Origin: Capsicum annuum
Lineage: Eukaryota > Streptophyta > Magnoliopsida > Solanales > Solanaceae
Direction: 5' to 3'
NCBI RefSeq assembly: GCF_002878395.1
Contig: NC_061117.1
Location: 222,150,295 to 222,214,294, forward strand
Length of the DNA: 64,000 nucleotides
Under the pieces are notes generated by a model. It saw nothing but the letters and a program-made list of their open reading frames with translations, was not told the DNA's origin and searched no databases. A program made the position numbers and the translations under genes. The first letter of the stretch is position 1; each line of letters starts with the position of its first letter. Shown in pieces: positions 31,432-43,411 of the stretch.

Positions 31432-31835
31432 ATACATGCGGAGCATTCGTACGACTCGTTGTGACAACATTAGTTGCTTCCACAGTCGTTGCAACATCAT
31501 TTACTTGACTGTCAGAAGTCATTTTTCTGTCACAACAAGACAACAAATTTAGTATATCGAAATACTACTTATAAAGTTGTAGCAATTTTAAACACTCCTT
31601 GTTTCTAGTTTAACAATGAAGTTTTTATGACTTTCAATCGTCAACCGAGTGACCTCTAACTTGTGATGAAGGTTTTATTTCTTCAAATCACTTGTTATGT
31701 TCAAGCGGAGTTGAAAGCTTAAAGCTTTAATATCCAGAAACCAAGCATTACAAATTATGAAAAAAAAACTTTAGTGAAAAGAAAATTTCACCAAACATGC
31801 AAAATTTTTTTTTTTTTCACTTATTTCCTTAAGAT

Positions 31836-32471
31836 TGTTGTTTTCGAGTACACAAAAATCTGTATTTTGGCGAAACAACTTCAACACAAGTTCAAGATAA
31901 ATCAAGAACACTTATGAAGTTTCCAACACTTTCAACACAAGATAAAAAATGACCTAAGAAGTGTGTTTTCAGTATTTTAAAAAAAATTAGATGAAGCATA
32001 AAAAGCCAATTCCTCCGAATTCACGTAGTTTCCTTAAGGAAATAATTTCCCTCAAGTACCCGAGGTTGTGGAATTTTCCTCCCAGGATAAAATGACTTAA
32101 CAATACGACTATAGTGTTACCTCAAATGATCGAATTCTCTTCAAACTCACTCAACAGTTAGATGATTACACAAAGTATTTTAGAAGACAAGAAATGTTTT
32201 CAAGTACAGAAAAATTTGTACTAAACCTGTGGTAAAATGCAAGTTTATATAGCCATTAAGTGCCCCTTCTAAAAGGTGGTAATGGTTCACCAGAAAGGTG
32301 TATCTTTTCTGAATAGTCATGTCTGTCCATTCGAAAGAGTGTGTGTTTTTTCGAACAACCACAACCATCCAAATAGTCATATCTTTTTTTGAAATAGCGT
32401 GTCTTTTACTTGAAGAGCTGTGTCCCTTCCAAATAACTTTTCATTTCCATTCACACCCATTGGACCCAACA
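31836..32471 (-). repeat. 5' LTR of Copia A
   Basis: 636 bp, TG...CA, next to the right TSD copy AAAAG (32472-32476). The leader between this LTR and the gag ATG (31523-31835) contains a long T/A run and no clear tRNA-Met PBS. Confidence 0.87.
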
Positions 32472-32476
32472 AAAAG

Positions 32477-33126
32477 GACTACTATGAAGAAGTTTAATTG
32501 TGCCCCCTAGACTATACAAATAGGATAAAAGAGAATTGGGTTAAATTTTTGAAACGGTCATTCAACTAATTGAAATATTATATTAGATGTAACCTTTGTA
32601 ACAAATCAGTCGAAATTCCAAAATAGTCATTCATTGACTCATTGAATGACATATGTAACAAAGGTATTTTACTGCTCATGAATGACACCCAAGATGTGAT
32701 CTGGTTATCAATGCGCATGGTTGTCAGACATCGAATGGAAAACAAAAGAAAAACTTGTGTTGGCTGATGGCCCAACATATTGAAGCAGATGTTTTAGACC
32801 CCAAAATTTTGAAGCTCCATCATCTTCTTTTTAGTAATAGTAGGTTTCTACGATTACTTTTTTCTCTTCAAAAATTTAATGTTTCGGATATAGATACAAC
32901 ATTTCTTTGAAAAATGAAAAACATTCTTGAAGGATGTGATTGATTGACTATAATGTCAACTGAAAAAGAATTACTATTTGAAAAATTTATTTCAAAAAAT
33001 TCTAACTAGTCTACATCTTAAAAAGCTAAAAAAAGATCTTTCTAAAAGGAAAGCTTAAGATCTTTAGTAAAATTTGTCTTTATGTGACTAATTTTATTGA
33101 GCAACCTTAAATTGTTGACACACTTC
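32477..33126. other. Intergenic AT-rich DNA between Copia A and a Gypsy fragment
   Basis: No gene and no paired repeat ends are recognised. The sequence left of Copia A (before 21267) and this stretch were contiguous before A inserted. Confidence 0.5.
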
Positions 33127-33414
33127 TTACATCAAATGACTGTTGAGATTTGCAGCATTATCCGTGATAATTATCTTTAGAATGCCAAACCAACAAATGA
33201 TGTTGGAATGAAAAAAATCAACCACCGCTTTCTTGGTCACTGACTTAAAAGTCGTTGCTTCCACCCACTTCGTAAAATAATCAATGGCTACCAAGATGAA
33301 CCTATGTCCATTTGAGGCCTTCGGTTCAATTGGTCCAATTACATCCATTCCCCAAGCCACAAAAGGCCATGGAGCAGTCATTGTATGCAACTCAGATGGA
33401 GGGGAATGTATCAA
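33127..33414 (-). pseudogene. Ty3/Gypsy integrase fragment
   Basis: About 95 codons with the Gypsy integrase text IHSPPSELHTMTAPWPF, then WGMDVIGPI (first catalytic Asp) and ITDNAANLNS (second Asp). The catalytic Glu part is missing and the frame upstream (33415-33500) has stops. The reading direction is minus. The text resembles Athila/Tat-type plant Gypsy elements. No LTR could be tied to it; Copia C inserted ~100 bp to its right. Confidence 0.8.
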
Positions 33415-33521
33415 GTCCTGTCAATATGAGATTGATCAAGTGAATTTAGTGGGAACCATGGTGTCAAGTTGTGCGAAAGAGACTTTATGAGAACAACCCC
33501 TTGGATACCCTGTGTCCTCTA

Positions 33522-34549
33522 TGTTATTTTGTATGTATTCGGGTACAAGAATCTATATATAAGCAATAGAAACTTCAAAGATAGTTCAAGTTCAAGACAA
33601 GAACTTATGAAGTTTGTTAACACCTTCAACACTAGATTATTAATAATCTATCTTAGAAGTGTGTTAATATTCAAAAAAAAAGATGAAACAAAAATTTAGA
33701 CCAAGTCCCCCGACTTCATGGAGTGTCCTTAAGGAATAATTCCCCTCACTGTACTCGAGGTTATGGAATCTTCCTCCCAGGATTAAATGACTTTCAATCC
33801 AAACAATAGCGGTGCCTCAAATTGACGGATTCTACTCACTCAACAGTTTGATTGATCACACAGAATATTTGAAGACAAAAAGAGTTTGTGTTTTAGAAAT
33901 TTTTTCATATCTAAACTTGTAGATGAAAATAGGTTTATATAGCCATAACATGTCTCTTCTGAAAAGTGACAATGGTTCACTTAAAAAGGTGTAACCTTTC
34001 CTGAAAAGTCATGTTTATTCGTCCAAACGGTGTGTTTTTTTCAAAAAAGCATGCCTTTCCATGAATCAGTGTGTCATTTTACTAAATGGTTGCATCTTTC
34101 TGAAGCATCAGTTCATAACATTACATTAGTTCAGTTCGAAACAGTGCATCAGTTCACTGTATACATGCAAATAAATGAAGGATAAAACACAGAAAAATTT
34201 TCTGCGTTTCTGTCATTTTTTCTTTGGTATATTTGAATCAGATTTTGATCAAATAATTTTTGTCCAAAAAGATAGATCTGATCGATCATTTTCCAAATCC
34301 AAATCCGAAGCCAAACCGAGTGAGCAATGACGACGATGGCGTGAGGCACCACCTTTTGTTCTTGCCTCACTATCCATGCGGAGTAAGTATTCTTTATTAA
34401 AAACACTCCAAAGTTCTCTTCTCCCACCAATGTGGGAGTTAGTGAATTTTTCAATTTGAAAGTACACTTTCTAAATTAGTGTCTCCTTCCCTCCACCATT
34501 TTCTCTCCATTTTACATTCACACTTCTTCCAAACATATTGAACCCAACA
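33522..34549 (-). repeat. 3' LTR of Copia C
   Basis: 1028 bp, TG...CA, bounded by the TSD CTCTA at the left and the polypurine tract (atgtgggggat on the minus strand) at the right. Its right ~300 bp recur at 37260-37560. Confidence 0.85.
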
Positions 34550-35111
34550 ATCCCCCACATGAATGGGGAATGACTATTTTTTATAAAAGTTTTAAGGACA
34601 AGTATATGATCATCAAGCAAATAATGATTGCATCTGGATAAGTGGGTTTTTCTTTGAACTTTCCATAGTGAACATGCATCGGATGCACTCGATCAATCGG
34701 TATATTTGATTTCTTTGAATCGTCGAGCTTTAATGTATGCCTAGACAACACATGTCACACAATGATCCTTTTACCGTTTATGATTCTCACGGGTTTGTTC
34801 TTTTTATGCATGAATACGTCCCGATTTCATGAGAGGTTAGAGAATAGGCCTCTATGAACATTCTCTTTGAAGTGGCTTCCACTTCGCCCTCACTTAGGTG
34901 ATTTCTAAATGTTCAATCGTATAGATTAAACTATTTGGTCAAATCTGCCAAATTTAGATAATCATTAAAAGACTTTTAACCTTAAGTCTTATCCTTGTTT
35001 ACTAAATATTATCTATATCATGAGAATGGGTTGGGTAATTGACAATGTTGAACCTGTCAGACACAACTTTGTTTGATCTCCTTAAACCTAGCTCTTAGGA
35101 TCTCCAGCCTG

Positions 35112-37146
35112 CTAGGTAGAGTTACCACCATACTGATTTATCCTAGGCCTTAAACCCATTCCCTTGGATGTTCTTTCCACTCCTCTAGATAAGCCTTTCA
35201 TAAGTGGATCCAACACATTATCCTTTGACTTTACATAGTCAATAGTGATAATTCCACTAGAGAGAAGTTCCCTAACGGTATTATGTCTCCATCGTATGTG
35301 ATGAGATTTACCATTATACATCATGCTCCCTGCCCTACCTATTTTCGCTTGGCTATCACAGTGTATACATACTGGTGCCACTGGTTTGGGCCAATAAAGA
35401 ATGTCTTCCAAGAAATTCTGGAGCTATTCTTCTTCTTCACTGGCTTTATCCAATGCGATAAATTCAGATTCCATTGTAGAGCGAGCAATACAAGTCTGTT
35501 GGGATGATTTCCAAGAGAATGCTCCTCCACCGATAGTAAATACATATCCACTTGTGGATTTTACTTTGTTCGATCCGGTGATCCAATTTGCTTCACTATA
35601 TTCTTTAAGTACCACAGGATATTTATTATAATGCAAGGCATAATCTTGAGTATATTTAAGATACCCCAACACTCTTTTCATTGCCATCCAATGAGTTTTG
35701 TTGGGATTACTCGTGTACCGACTCAATTTACTAATAGCGCATGCTATGTCTGGTCGTGTACAATTCACGATATACATTAATCATCCCAATACTCTTGCGT
35801 ACTCCAATTGTGAGTCACTTTCACCTTCATTCTTTTGAAGTGCAAAGCTTACATCCAATGGAGTCTTGGCAATACCGAATTCCATATATTTGAACTTGTT
35901 AAGTACATTTTTGATATAATGATACTGTGACAATGCCAACCCTTGTGGAGTTCGATGGATTTTTATACCTAAGATCGCATCTGCAACTCCAAGGTCTTTC
36001 ATATCAAACTTGCTCTTGAGCATTCGTTTTGTTGCATTTATGTTAGAAATGTCTCTGCTGATGATCAACATATCATCCACATATAAACATATAATGATTT
36101 GGTGATTTGGAGTGTCTTTAATATAAACACATTTATCACATTCATTTATTTTGAATCTATTTGCCAACATGGTTTGGTCAAACTTCACATGCCATTGTTT
36201 TGGTGCTTGCTTTAGTCCATTTAATGACTTAATAAGTTTACACACCTTATTTTTCTTTCTTGGAACCACAAAACCCTCAGGCTGTTCCATGTAAATTTCT
36301 TCCTTCAATTCTCCATTTAGGAAAGCGGTTTTCACATCCATTTGATGGATTTCAAGATCATATACCGCAGCCAAGGCAATTAACATTCGAATATATGTTA
36401 TCCTTGTTACTGGTGAGTATGTATCAAAGTAATCAATGCCTTCTTTTTGTTTGAAGCCTTTTACTACAAGTCTTGTATTTGTCAATAGTACCATCCGCTT
36501 TAATCTTCCTTTTGAAGATCCATTTAGAACCTAAAGATTTATTTTCGGAAGGAAGATCAACCAATTCCCACGTATGGTTGCTTAAGATTGAATCAATCTC
36601 ACTATTGACTGCCTCTTTCCAAAAGGATGAGTCTAACGATGACATCGCTTCTTTAAGGGTTTGAGGCTCATTTTCTAAGAGAAAAGTTACAAAATCTGAT
36701 CCAAACGTAGTAGAAGTTCTTTGACGTGTACTATATCTTGGATTCTCTTTATTATGTACATTCTCACTTGGTTCATCTCGAGGTTGTTTAGACCCTCCAC
36801 TAGATTGTTCATGTTTAGTTTTATATGGGTAAATGTTTTCGAAGAATTCAACATTATTTGATTCAATTAACGTATTTTCATTTATATCTGGATGTTCGGA
36901 TTTATGAACCAAAAATCAACATGCTTTACTGCTTTTAGCATATCCTATGAACATGCAGTTCACAGTCTTAGGTCCTATTTTAACCCTCCTAGGTATAGGA
37001 ACTTGGACCTTTGCTAGACAACCCCACACTTTGAAATATTTCAAGTTGGGTTTCCTTACTTTCCATTTTTCATAAGGAATTGATTGTGTCTTACTATGGG
37101 AAACTCTATTGAGTATACGATTGGCTGTAAGGATAGCCTCCCCCAT
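35112..37146 (-). pseudogene. Copia C pol, C-terminal integrase to RNase H
   Basis: In order on the minus strand: 36916-37146 integrase end (YFKVWGCLAKVQVPIP); 36433-36912 linker and RT start (WKEAVNSEIDSI, KWIFKRKIKADG); 35781-36494 reverse transcriptase with YVDDMLI intact and FLNGELKEEIYMEQPEGF; 35424-35777 ([18 protein letters not shown]) and 35112-35411 RNase H (HCDSQAKIGRAGSMM). Three or four frameshifts break it. The conserved motifs are better kept than in Copia A. Confidence 0.85.
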
Positions 37147-37259
37147 AAGTTTTGCGGTAAACTGGAGCTTATAAGCACTACATTCATCATTTTCTTTAAA
37201 GTTTGGTTTTTTCTTTCCGCAATTCTGTTAGATTGAGGTGAATATGGGGCCGTAGTTTG

Positions 37260-37560
37260 TCCAAATCAATTTTGTCCGTCAGATAGATCTCATCGATCGA
37301 TCATTTGACAAATCTAAATCCAAAGCCGAGCGAGCGACGAAGACGACGGTGCGAGGCACCACCTTGTTTTTGCCTCACTATCCATGTGGAGTAAGTATTC
37401 TTTATTAAAAACACTCCAAAGTTCTCTTCTCCCACCAATGTGGGAGATTTAGTGAACTTTCCAATTTGAGAATACACTTTCTAAATTAGTGTCTCCTTCC
37501 CTCCACCATTTTTATCTCCATTTTCCATTCACACTTCTTCCATATATATTGAACCTAACA
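37260..37560 (-). repeat. 5' LTR remnant of Copia C
   Basis: Matches 34252-34549 (e.g. gtgaggcaccacctt, ctcttctcccaccaatgtgg). It joins the integrase region abruptly at about 37259, inside what in element A continues as integrase. Confidence 0.82.
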
Positions 37561-37585
37561 CTCTATACCTCTCTTACCATGAAAT

Positions 37586-38319
37586 TGTTAGGAAAGACGG
37601 GCACACAATCAAAGAGCCCGACAGGGTAGCAATGGAAAATACCCAAGACTAAACTTTTCCTTTCAACTTGAACCAAAAGGAGACGAAAAACCCCCAAAAA
37701 ATAGGGTAATATACAGAAAACAAATCAACCAAATGAAACAAGATAAGAATAAAGGCAATCACACGAGACACAAGATTTACGTGGAAAATCCTTTAGTGTG
37801 AAGAGTAAAAACCATAGGACCAAAACCTCCACTATAATAACCAAAGATTTACAATATTATTCAAAAAAATGTCCACAAAACAAGTGCCAAACAAAAATAA
37901 ACAATACATAATCCACAGCACCAAACACTAGAGAAATAAAGGAGTGAAAGCACCAAAAATAAAGCTACTGTTCGGGAATCAAGAACAGGAGCTACAGGCC
38001 ACCAAATCAAGCTACGTTAGTTCCTAATCAAATATTGAGATGAGAGGAACAAGAAGTCCAAAAATCAGCTCAATCGGATAAGAAACAAAGCGGGAATCGT
38101 AATTTGAAGTTGACAGCTGTGACTGAAATTTAGTTGCGAAAATCAGCTTTTTCTTTTCTCTCTTTGGTTGCTGAAAACTCTCTTTTTATGATGGTGAATA
38201 AGACCTAAAAAGATCAATATATATGACCTATAGTGATGGTCCTATGGGAAAAAGTGGGTTGGTCCAAATTGGGCTTCATTTATCCACATAGGAAGGGAAA
38301 AAAACCCAATAACCCAACA
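37586..38319 (-). repeat. 3' LTR of Copia D, 734 bp
   Basis: TGTTAGGAAA at the left to ACCCAACA at the right on the plus strand. The purine-rich tract of the minus strand ends just outside it, where a PPT belongs. No second copy of this LTR is present in the window. Confidence 0.7.
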
Positions 38320-38335
38320 ATTCTTCCCCTCCCAA

Positions 38336-39916
38336 CTATGTGGAGGAGACCGCCATCCCGGTGATCATGCAATAATATTCAAGCTTCCCTCTTGGCAAAG
38401 ATTTATTCATCATGTCGAAACCATTATCTTTCGTATGAATCTTCTCAAGTTCAAGCAACTTAGAATCCAACACATCCCAAATCCAATGGTATCTCACATC
38501 AATGTGTTTAGACCGACCATAAAATGTAGAATTCTTTCCAAGATGTATGGCACTTTGACTGTTGCAATGAAGCACATACCTCTCTTGAGCACAACCAAGT
38601 TCCCTCAAGAATCTCTTCATCCAAAGCAATTCTTTACAAGCTTCAATGGCAAGAATAAGCTTAGCTTCTGTAGTAGATAGAGCAACACATTTTTGCAACC
38701 TAGATTGCCAAGGCACAGCTCCCCCTGCAAAAGTAACCAAATACCCTGAAGTAGACTTGCGAGTATAAATATCACCAGCCATATCTGAATCAGTATAACC
38801 ACAAAGAATAGGCTTTCCTGTACCAAAACACAAACTCAGACTAGAAGTGTCACAAAGATATCTCATAATCCACTTCACAGCATTCCAATGTTCTCTTCCC
38901 GGATTAGAAAGAAAATGACTAACAACACCAACAACATGAGCGATATCCAGTTTTGTGAAAACCATTGCATACATCAAACTACCAACAGCTGAAGCATAAG
39001 GAACTTTCTTCATATCATCCTTCTCATCATCACTGAAAGGACAATGCTTCGTGCTTAACTTGAAGTGCATAGCTAAAGGTGTATTGACAACCTTAGCCTT
39101 GTCCATGTTAAAACTTCGAAGTACTTTCTGAATATACTTCTCTTGTGATAACCACAACTTCTTGGCCTTTCTATCATGGACAATCTGTATGCCAAGAATC
39201 TGCTTTGCTGGTTCTAAGTCTTTCATAGCAAAATACTTACTCAACTCTTGCGTCAACTTTTGAATCCTGCAAGCATTATGACCAACAACAAGCATGCCAT
39301 CAATATAAAGAAACACAATAATAAAGTCACCATTAGAGAATTTTTGCACAAAAATACAATGGTCTGAAGCAGTCTTCTTGAAACCCTGCTGACTCATAAA
39401 GGAACCAAACTTCCTGTACCACTGCCTAGGAGCTTGTTTTAAATCATACAAGCTCTTCTTCAATTTGCAAACATAATTCTCTTTTCCCTTGACTTCAAAA
39501 CCTTTGGGTTTCTCCATATAAATTTCTTCATCTAAGTCACCATGGAGAAAAGCAGTTTTATCATCCATTTGCTCAACCTTTAAATCTAGACTTGCAGCTA
39601 AGCCTAGAACCACACGAATGGATGACATCTTTACAATCGGAGAAAATATCTTATCAAAATCAATTCCCTTTTTCTGGTTAAATTCCTTCACAACCAATCT
39701 AGGTTTGTACCGTGGAACTGGATTACCATATTTATGCTTCACCCAAAAAATCCACCTATTTTTCAAAGTTTTTTTGTCTTTAGGCAGCTTAACCAAATCA
39801 AATGTATGATTATCTTGCAAAGCTTTAATTTCATCTTCCATAGCATCAAACCACTTTTCTCTTTCTTCACTTTCTATGGCCTCATCAAGACTCTCAAGTT
39901 CTTCCCCGTCAGTCAA
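38336..39916 (-). pseudogene. Copia D reverse transcriptase and RNase H, one long frame with altered YVDD box
   Basis: 526 codons without a stop. RT start text WFDAMEDEIKALQDNHTF; GFEVKGKENYVCKLKKSLYD; the catalytic box reads LYIDGMLVVG where YVDDMLVVG is expected, so the second Asp is Gly. RNase H follows with GYTDSDMAGDIYTRKSTSGY and HCNSQSAIHLGKNSTFYGRS. The stop is at the polypurine tract side (38336). The frame is long, but the lost Asp should abolish polymerase activity; the upstream integrase is in other frames. Confidence 0.85.
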
Positions 39917-39970
39917 GAGTATATACTCACTAGGAGAATAACGAGATGAAGGTATTCTCTCTCTTATAGA

Positions 39971-42336
39971 TCATCTGAGAGAACTCTCTGGAGCATCAAC
40001 AACTGGTTGCTGATCAACTATATCAACTTGTACTGGAGCATCAACAACTTTTTGCTGGTCATTCTGAACATGATCATCATCCTCATTATCAATTTTATTT
40101 TCATCATCAGGAAGATTTTCTTCAGGAGCAATAGTCAAAATAACTGGATCAACATCAACTAGGCTCTCACTACTTTGAGAATCAACCTTCTCAGCTTTGT
40201 CAAAATCTTCAATTGTTTGATCTTCAAAGAACACAACATCGCGGCTTCTAACAAGTTTCTTCTCAACTGGATCATAAAAATGCTAGCCAAATTTATCTTG
40301 ACCATAACCAATGAAGATACACTTTTTAGTTTTAACATCCAACTTTGGCCTTTCATCCTTAGAAACATGAACAAAATATTTACACCCAAAGATTCTAAGA
40401 TGATCATAAAAAACATTCTTACCAGACCAAACTCTGTCAGGGATATCACCATTCAAAGCAACAGTAGGAGATAAATTGATAACATAAACAGCCGTATTAA
40501 GTGCTTCTACCCAAAAGGAATCTGGCAGCTTAGCATTTAAAAGCATACATCTAACTCTTTCAACTAGTGTTCTGTTCATTCTCTCTGCTAATCCATTCAG
40601 CTGAGGAGTCTTTGAAGGAGTTTTCTAATACCGAATACCCTTCTCTTTGCAATATCTATCAAAAGGACCAATATACTCACCACTATTATCTTAACGGATA
40701 CATTTCAATTTCTTCCTGGTCTGTCTTTCAACTAAGGCCTGAAAATGCTTGAACACATCAAGTACTTGATCCTTGGAATTAAAAGGAAATACCCAGAGTT
40801 TATGAGAATAATCATCAATAAAAGTTACAAGTAAAGTGCACCACCATGAGACCTTACTTTAAAAGGACCGCACAAATCAGAATGCACCAACTCCAGTAAA
40901 TCGAACTTTCTTGAAGGTGGATGACTTTGAAAAGAAAATCTTTTCTGTTTATCGGCTAAGCAATGAACAGACTTCTTCAACTTTGCTTGTTTTACTCTAG
41001 AAAGCAAATTTTTCTTAGTCAAACTATCAATCCCGTTATCACTCATATGACTAAAACTTCTATGCCACAACTGTGATAAAGTATCATTCTCCACCAAGTT
41101 TATCAAGCCTCTAGAAGTAGATCCCTAAAATACGTACAAGTTAGACAACTTGTCACCTCAAGCGACAATCATCAAACCTCTAGTAATCTTCCACTGGCCA
41201 ACACCAAGGGTATTAACATAACCCTCATCATCAAGACTTCCTACAGAAATCAAATTCAAACGAACATCTGGAGCACGCTTGACATTATTGAGAACTAGTT
41301 TGGAACTATTGTTACTTTCCAAACAAATTGTACCAATGCCAAGTACTTTAACTTCATCATTATTGACCATTTTTAAAATTCTAAAATTATTTGGAGTATA
41401 AGAAGAAAATAATTCCTTCTTTGGCATAACATGAGATGTAGCACCAGAATCCACAAACCAGCTAGACTCATCACGAACAAGATTAATGGCATTCTCATCA
41501 AAAGTAACAAGAAGATCATCAGTAGCAACAACAACAACATGATTTTCATTATCGCCTTCTTTCTTTTGCTATCTTATTTCTCTCTTATGCTTGTAATAAT
41601 ATTTCATGATATGCCCTTTTTTGTTGCAATAGTCACATGTAATATTCTTGAATTTAGACCTTGACTTGCTTCTACTTTTATATCTATCATTTGAATCTCT
41701 GGATTTATTCCTCCCCCCTCTTTAGTAACCAAAACATCAGAGTGTAAAGATGAAGAAGATGAGGCCTGAGATCTTCTTCTCCTCTTTTCATTCAAGACAC
41801 CACTCTTAACATATTTCATAGTTATAATACCACCGAGAGCAAAATTAGTCAAAGAAACTCAAAGAGTTTCCCAAGATTTAGGAAGATTATTAAGAAGCCA
41901 AAGTCCCTAAATTTCTTCATCGAACTTTACACCTATTCAGGACAGCTAGTAAAGGACACCCTGAAAATCATTAATATGATTAGAAATAGGACTGCCCCTC
42001 TTTGTACCTGATATTCATCAATTGCTTAAGTAGGAACAACTTGTTATTGCCAGTCTTTGAAGCATAAAGTGCCTCGAGCTTGTCCCACAAACTTCTAGCA
42101 TGTGTCTCATTCACAATATGATTTCTAACATTATCTTCTATCCATTGTCTGATATAGCCACAAACCTGTAAGTGCTCAAATTCCCAATCCTCATCTATTA
42201 TGAATTCAGGTTTAGTAGATGCAAACATAAGTAGATACATTTTCTTGACAAATAGAAGATCTTTCATCTTGCCTTTTCAAGTATGATAGTTACTGCCATT
42301 CAAACACACCATCTTGCTCATATTTTTCTCCATCAT
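39971..42336 (-). pseudogene. Copia D gag, protease and integrase, broken
   Basis: Gag starts at ATG 42336 (42333 is a second in-frame ATG) but meets TGA at the codon that is TGG in element E, near 42288. 41980-42267 continues gag (EDNVRNHIVNETHARSLW), 41158-41454 carries protease DSGATSHVMPKKE, 40825-41106 is preintegrase, and 40283-40579 the integrase end (NRTLVERVRCMLLNAKLPDS; KKCIFIGYG). An acidic linker lies at 39971-40234. At least five frame breaks. Confidence 0.82.
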
Positions 42337-42377
42337 TCAAATCTACAATCAACAACAACCAACTCTCTGATACCACT

Positions 42378-42787
42378 TGTTAGAACCATGTGTAACTCCG
42401 TACTAGTTTGATATTGACCACTTTGGGCCAAACCCTCACGGATTTATTTTTAGGCACCTCCCAAAAGGCCTCATACTAGTGGAGTTAGGTGACACTTTAA
42501 ATATTGGACATGTTCCTTTATTTTTTTGATATGGGATTATGTTTTCTACTCAACAATCCTCTCTCAAACCAAGACCACAACACTTATGACCTCCTCGTAC
42601 CACCACTACCAACCAGTGGGACACGCCGCTTGACCATCACTTGTCAAGAAGACTTTCAAAATGAGGCATCAACCGTAGATCTCAACTACTAGGTCACTTC
42701 ACATGATCTGCCAAATATCTTATACCACCGTTATCATCCAATGGGACACGCCGCTTGACCACCACTCACCAAGAAGACTTTCGAACA
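42378..42787 (-). repeat. 5' LTR of Copia D, 410 bp
   Basis: It matches 44002-44410 (5' LTR of element E) in reverse complement over its whole length, which fixes both ends. Inside it a ~125-bp block with gggacacgccgcttgacca occurs twice (42620 and 42747). Confidence 0.85.
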
Positions 42788-43411
42788 ATGTGGAGACGGA
42801 CCTAATGCGTGTTTTGTGAGTTCAACTACTTTACTCAAACTATGTATACATATATCAAAAATTAAGTAAAATGTATATATATACACTTTTGAATAATCAT
42901 GCCCATTCAACTCTCTTATGAAACAAATAGATTGCTGAAACCATGCTGATTAGTGTCAGCAAGAGTTAGATTAGTGCTACTATACTTCGATAGAACCTTT
43001 ATGGTGATCATTATTCATTTTTGTTAAGTAATTACATGTACTTTTATTTCAGTTAGAATTTAGGCATACTAGATCTATTATGAGTCATTATAATGTGTAC
43101 CATCTTATATATATGCCAAAGAGATGAATCTGGTCTTGAACAAGAAGTGTCATTTCATGGTAAGAAAAGGTATAGAGTGGTATCAGATCGAGGTTAAAAT
43201 CGGGTGTTTATCTTAGCAGATTCAGTTCTAGTCATAACCTATTTGACGATAATGAATATTTTAGTTTGAGAAATTTTATCAGAGTGTTACTCTGTGTAGA
43301 AGCAAGAATTAATGGAGGAAATTTTAGAGATGGAAATTGAAATTATTGAAGATTACATGAAGAAGGTGGAGTAAGTTTATTTTATCAGAAATTCAGGCCA
43401 AGGGAGAGAAT
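42788..43411. other. Spacer with PBS-like motif and retroelement 3' internal end
   Basis: 43178-43193 reads TGGTATCAGATCGAGG, like a tRNA-Met PBS. It is preceded by atttcatggtaagaaaaggt atagag (43152-43177), which recurs inverted at 37561-37585. The last bases, ggccaagggagagaat (about 43396-43411), are a polypurine tract beside the LTR that follows. No coding sequence. Confidence 0.55.

Larger units (their letters stand above)
21272..32471 (-). mobile_element. Copia retrotransposon A, full length, carrying nested element B
   Basis: LTRs of the same family stand at 21272-21912 and 31836-32471 (TGTTGTTTTC...CCCAACA). Both sides are flanked by AAAAG (21267-21271 and 32472-32476), so this is one insertion. 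Without element B (5120 bp) it is about 6.1 kb. On the minus strand the order is 5' LTR, ~310-bp leader, gag from ATG 31522, gag-preintegrase, integrase, reverse transcriptase, RNase H, then ~560 bp of non-coding DNA and the polypurine tract beside the 3' LTR (catgtggaggat). Integrase before reverse transcriptase is the Copia order. Many stops and frameshifts make it inactive. Element C is a relative. Confidence 0.9.
33522..37560 (-). mobile_element. Copia retrotransposon C, internally deleted, TSD CTCTA
   Basis: It runs from TGTTATTTTG (33522) to CCTAACA (37560) and is flanked by CTCTA on both sides (33517-33521 and 37561-37565). The left (3') LTR is complete at 1028 bp; the right (5') LTR keeps only ~300 bp. 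Gag, protease and the first part of integrase are gone. It is a relative of Copia A: pol and the LTR-adjacent tract cccccacatgaatgg match, but the LTR is ~390 bp longer. Confidence 0.87.
37586..42787 (-). mobile_element. Copia retrotransposon D with unlike LTRs
   Basis: Minus-strand order: LTR (42787-42378), PBS TGGTATCAGAGAG two bases inside it, gag from ATG 42336, protease, integrase, RT, RNase H, polypurine tract (gggaggggaagaat), LTR (38319-37586). The protein order is continuous and of one family with element E. Yet the 5' LTR (410 bp, TGTTCGAAAG...TTCTAACA) and the 3' LTR (734 bp, TGTTGGGTTA...TTCCTAACA) share only the last bases. The flanks GAAAT (37581-37585) and ATGTG (42788-42792) do not match. 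It looks like a chimera, or one LTR boundary is misread. Confidence 0.75.
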
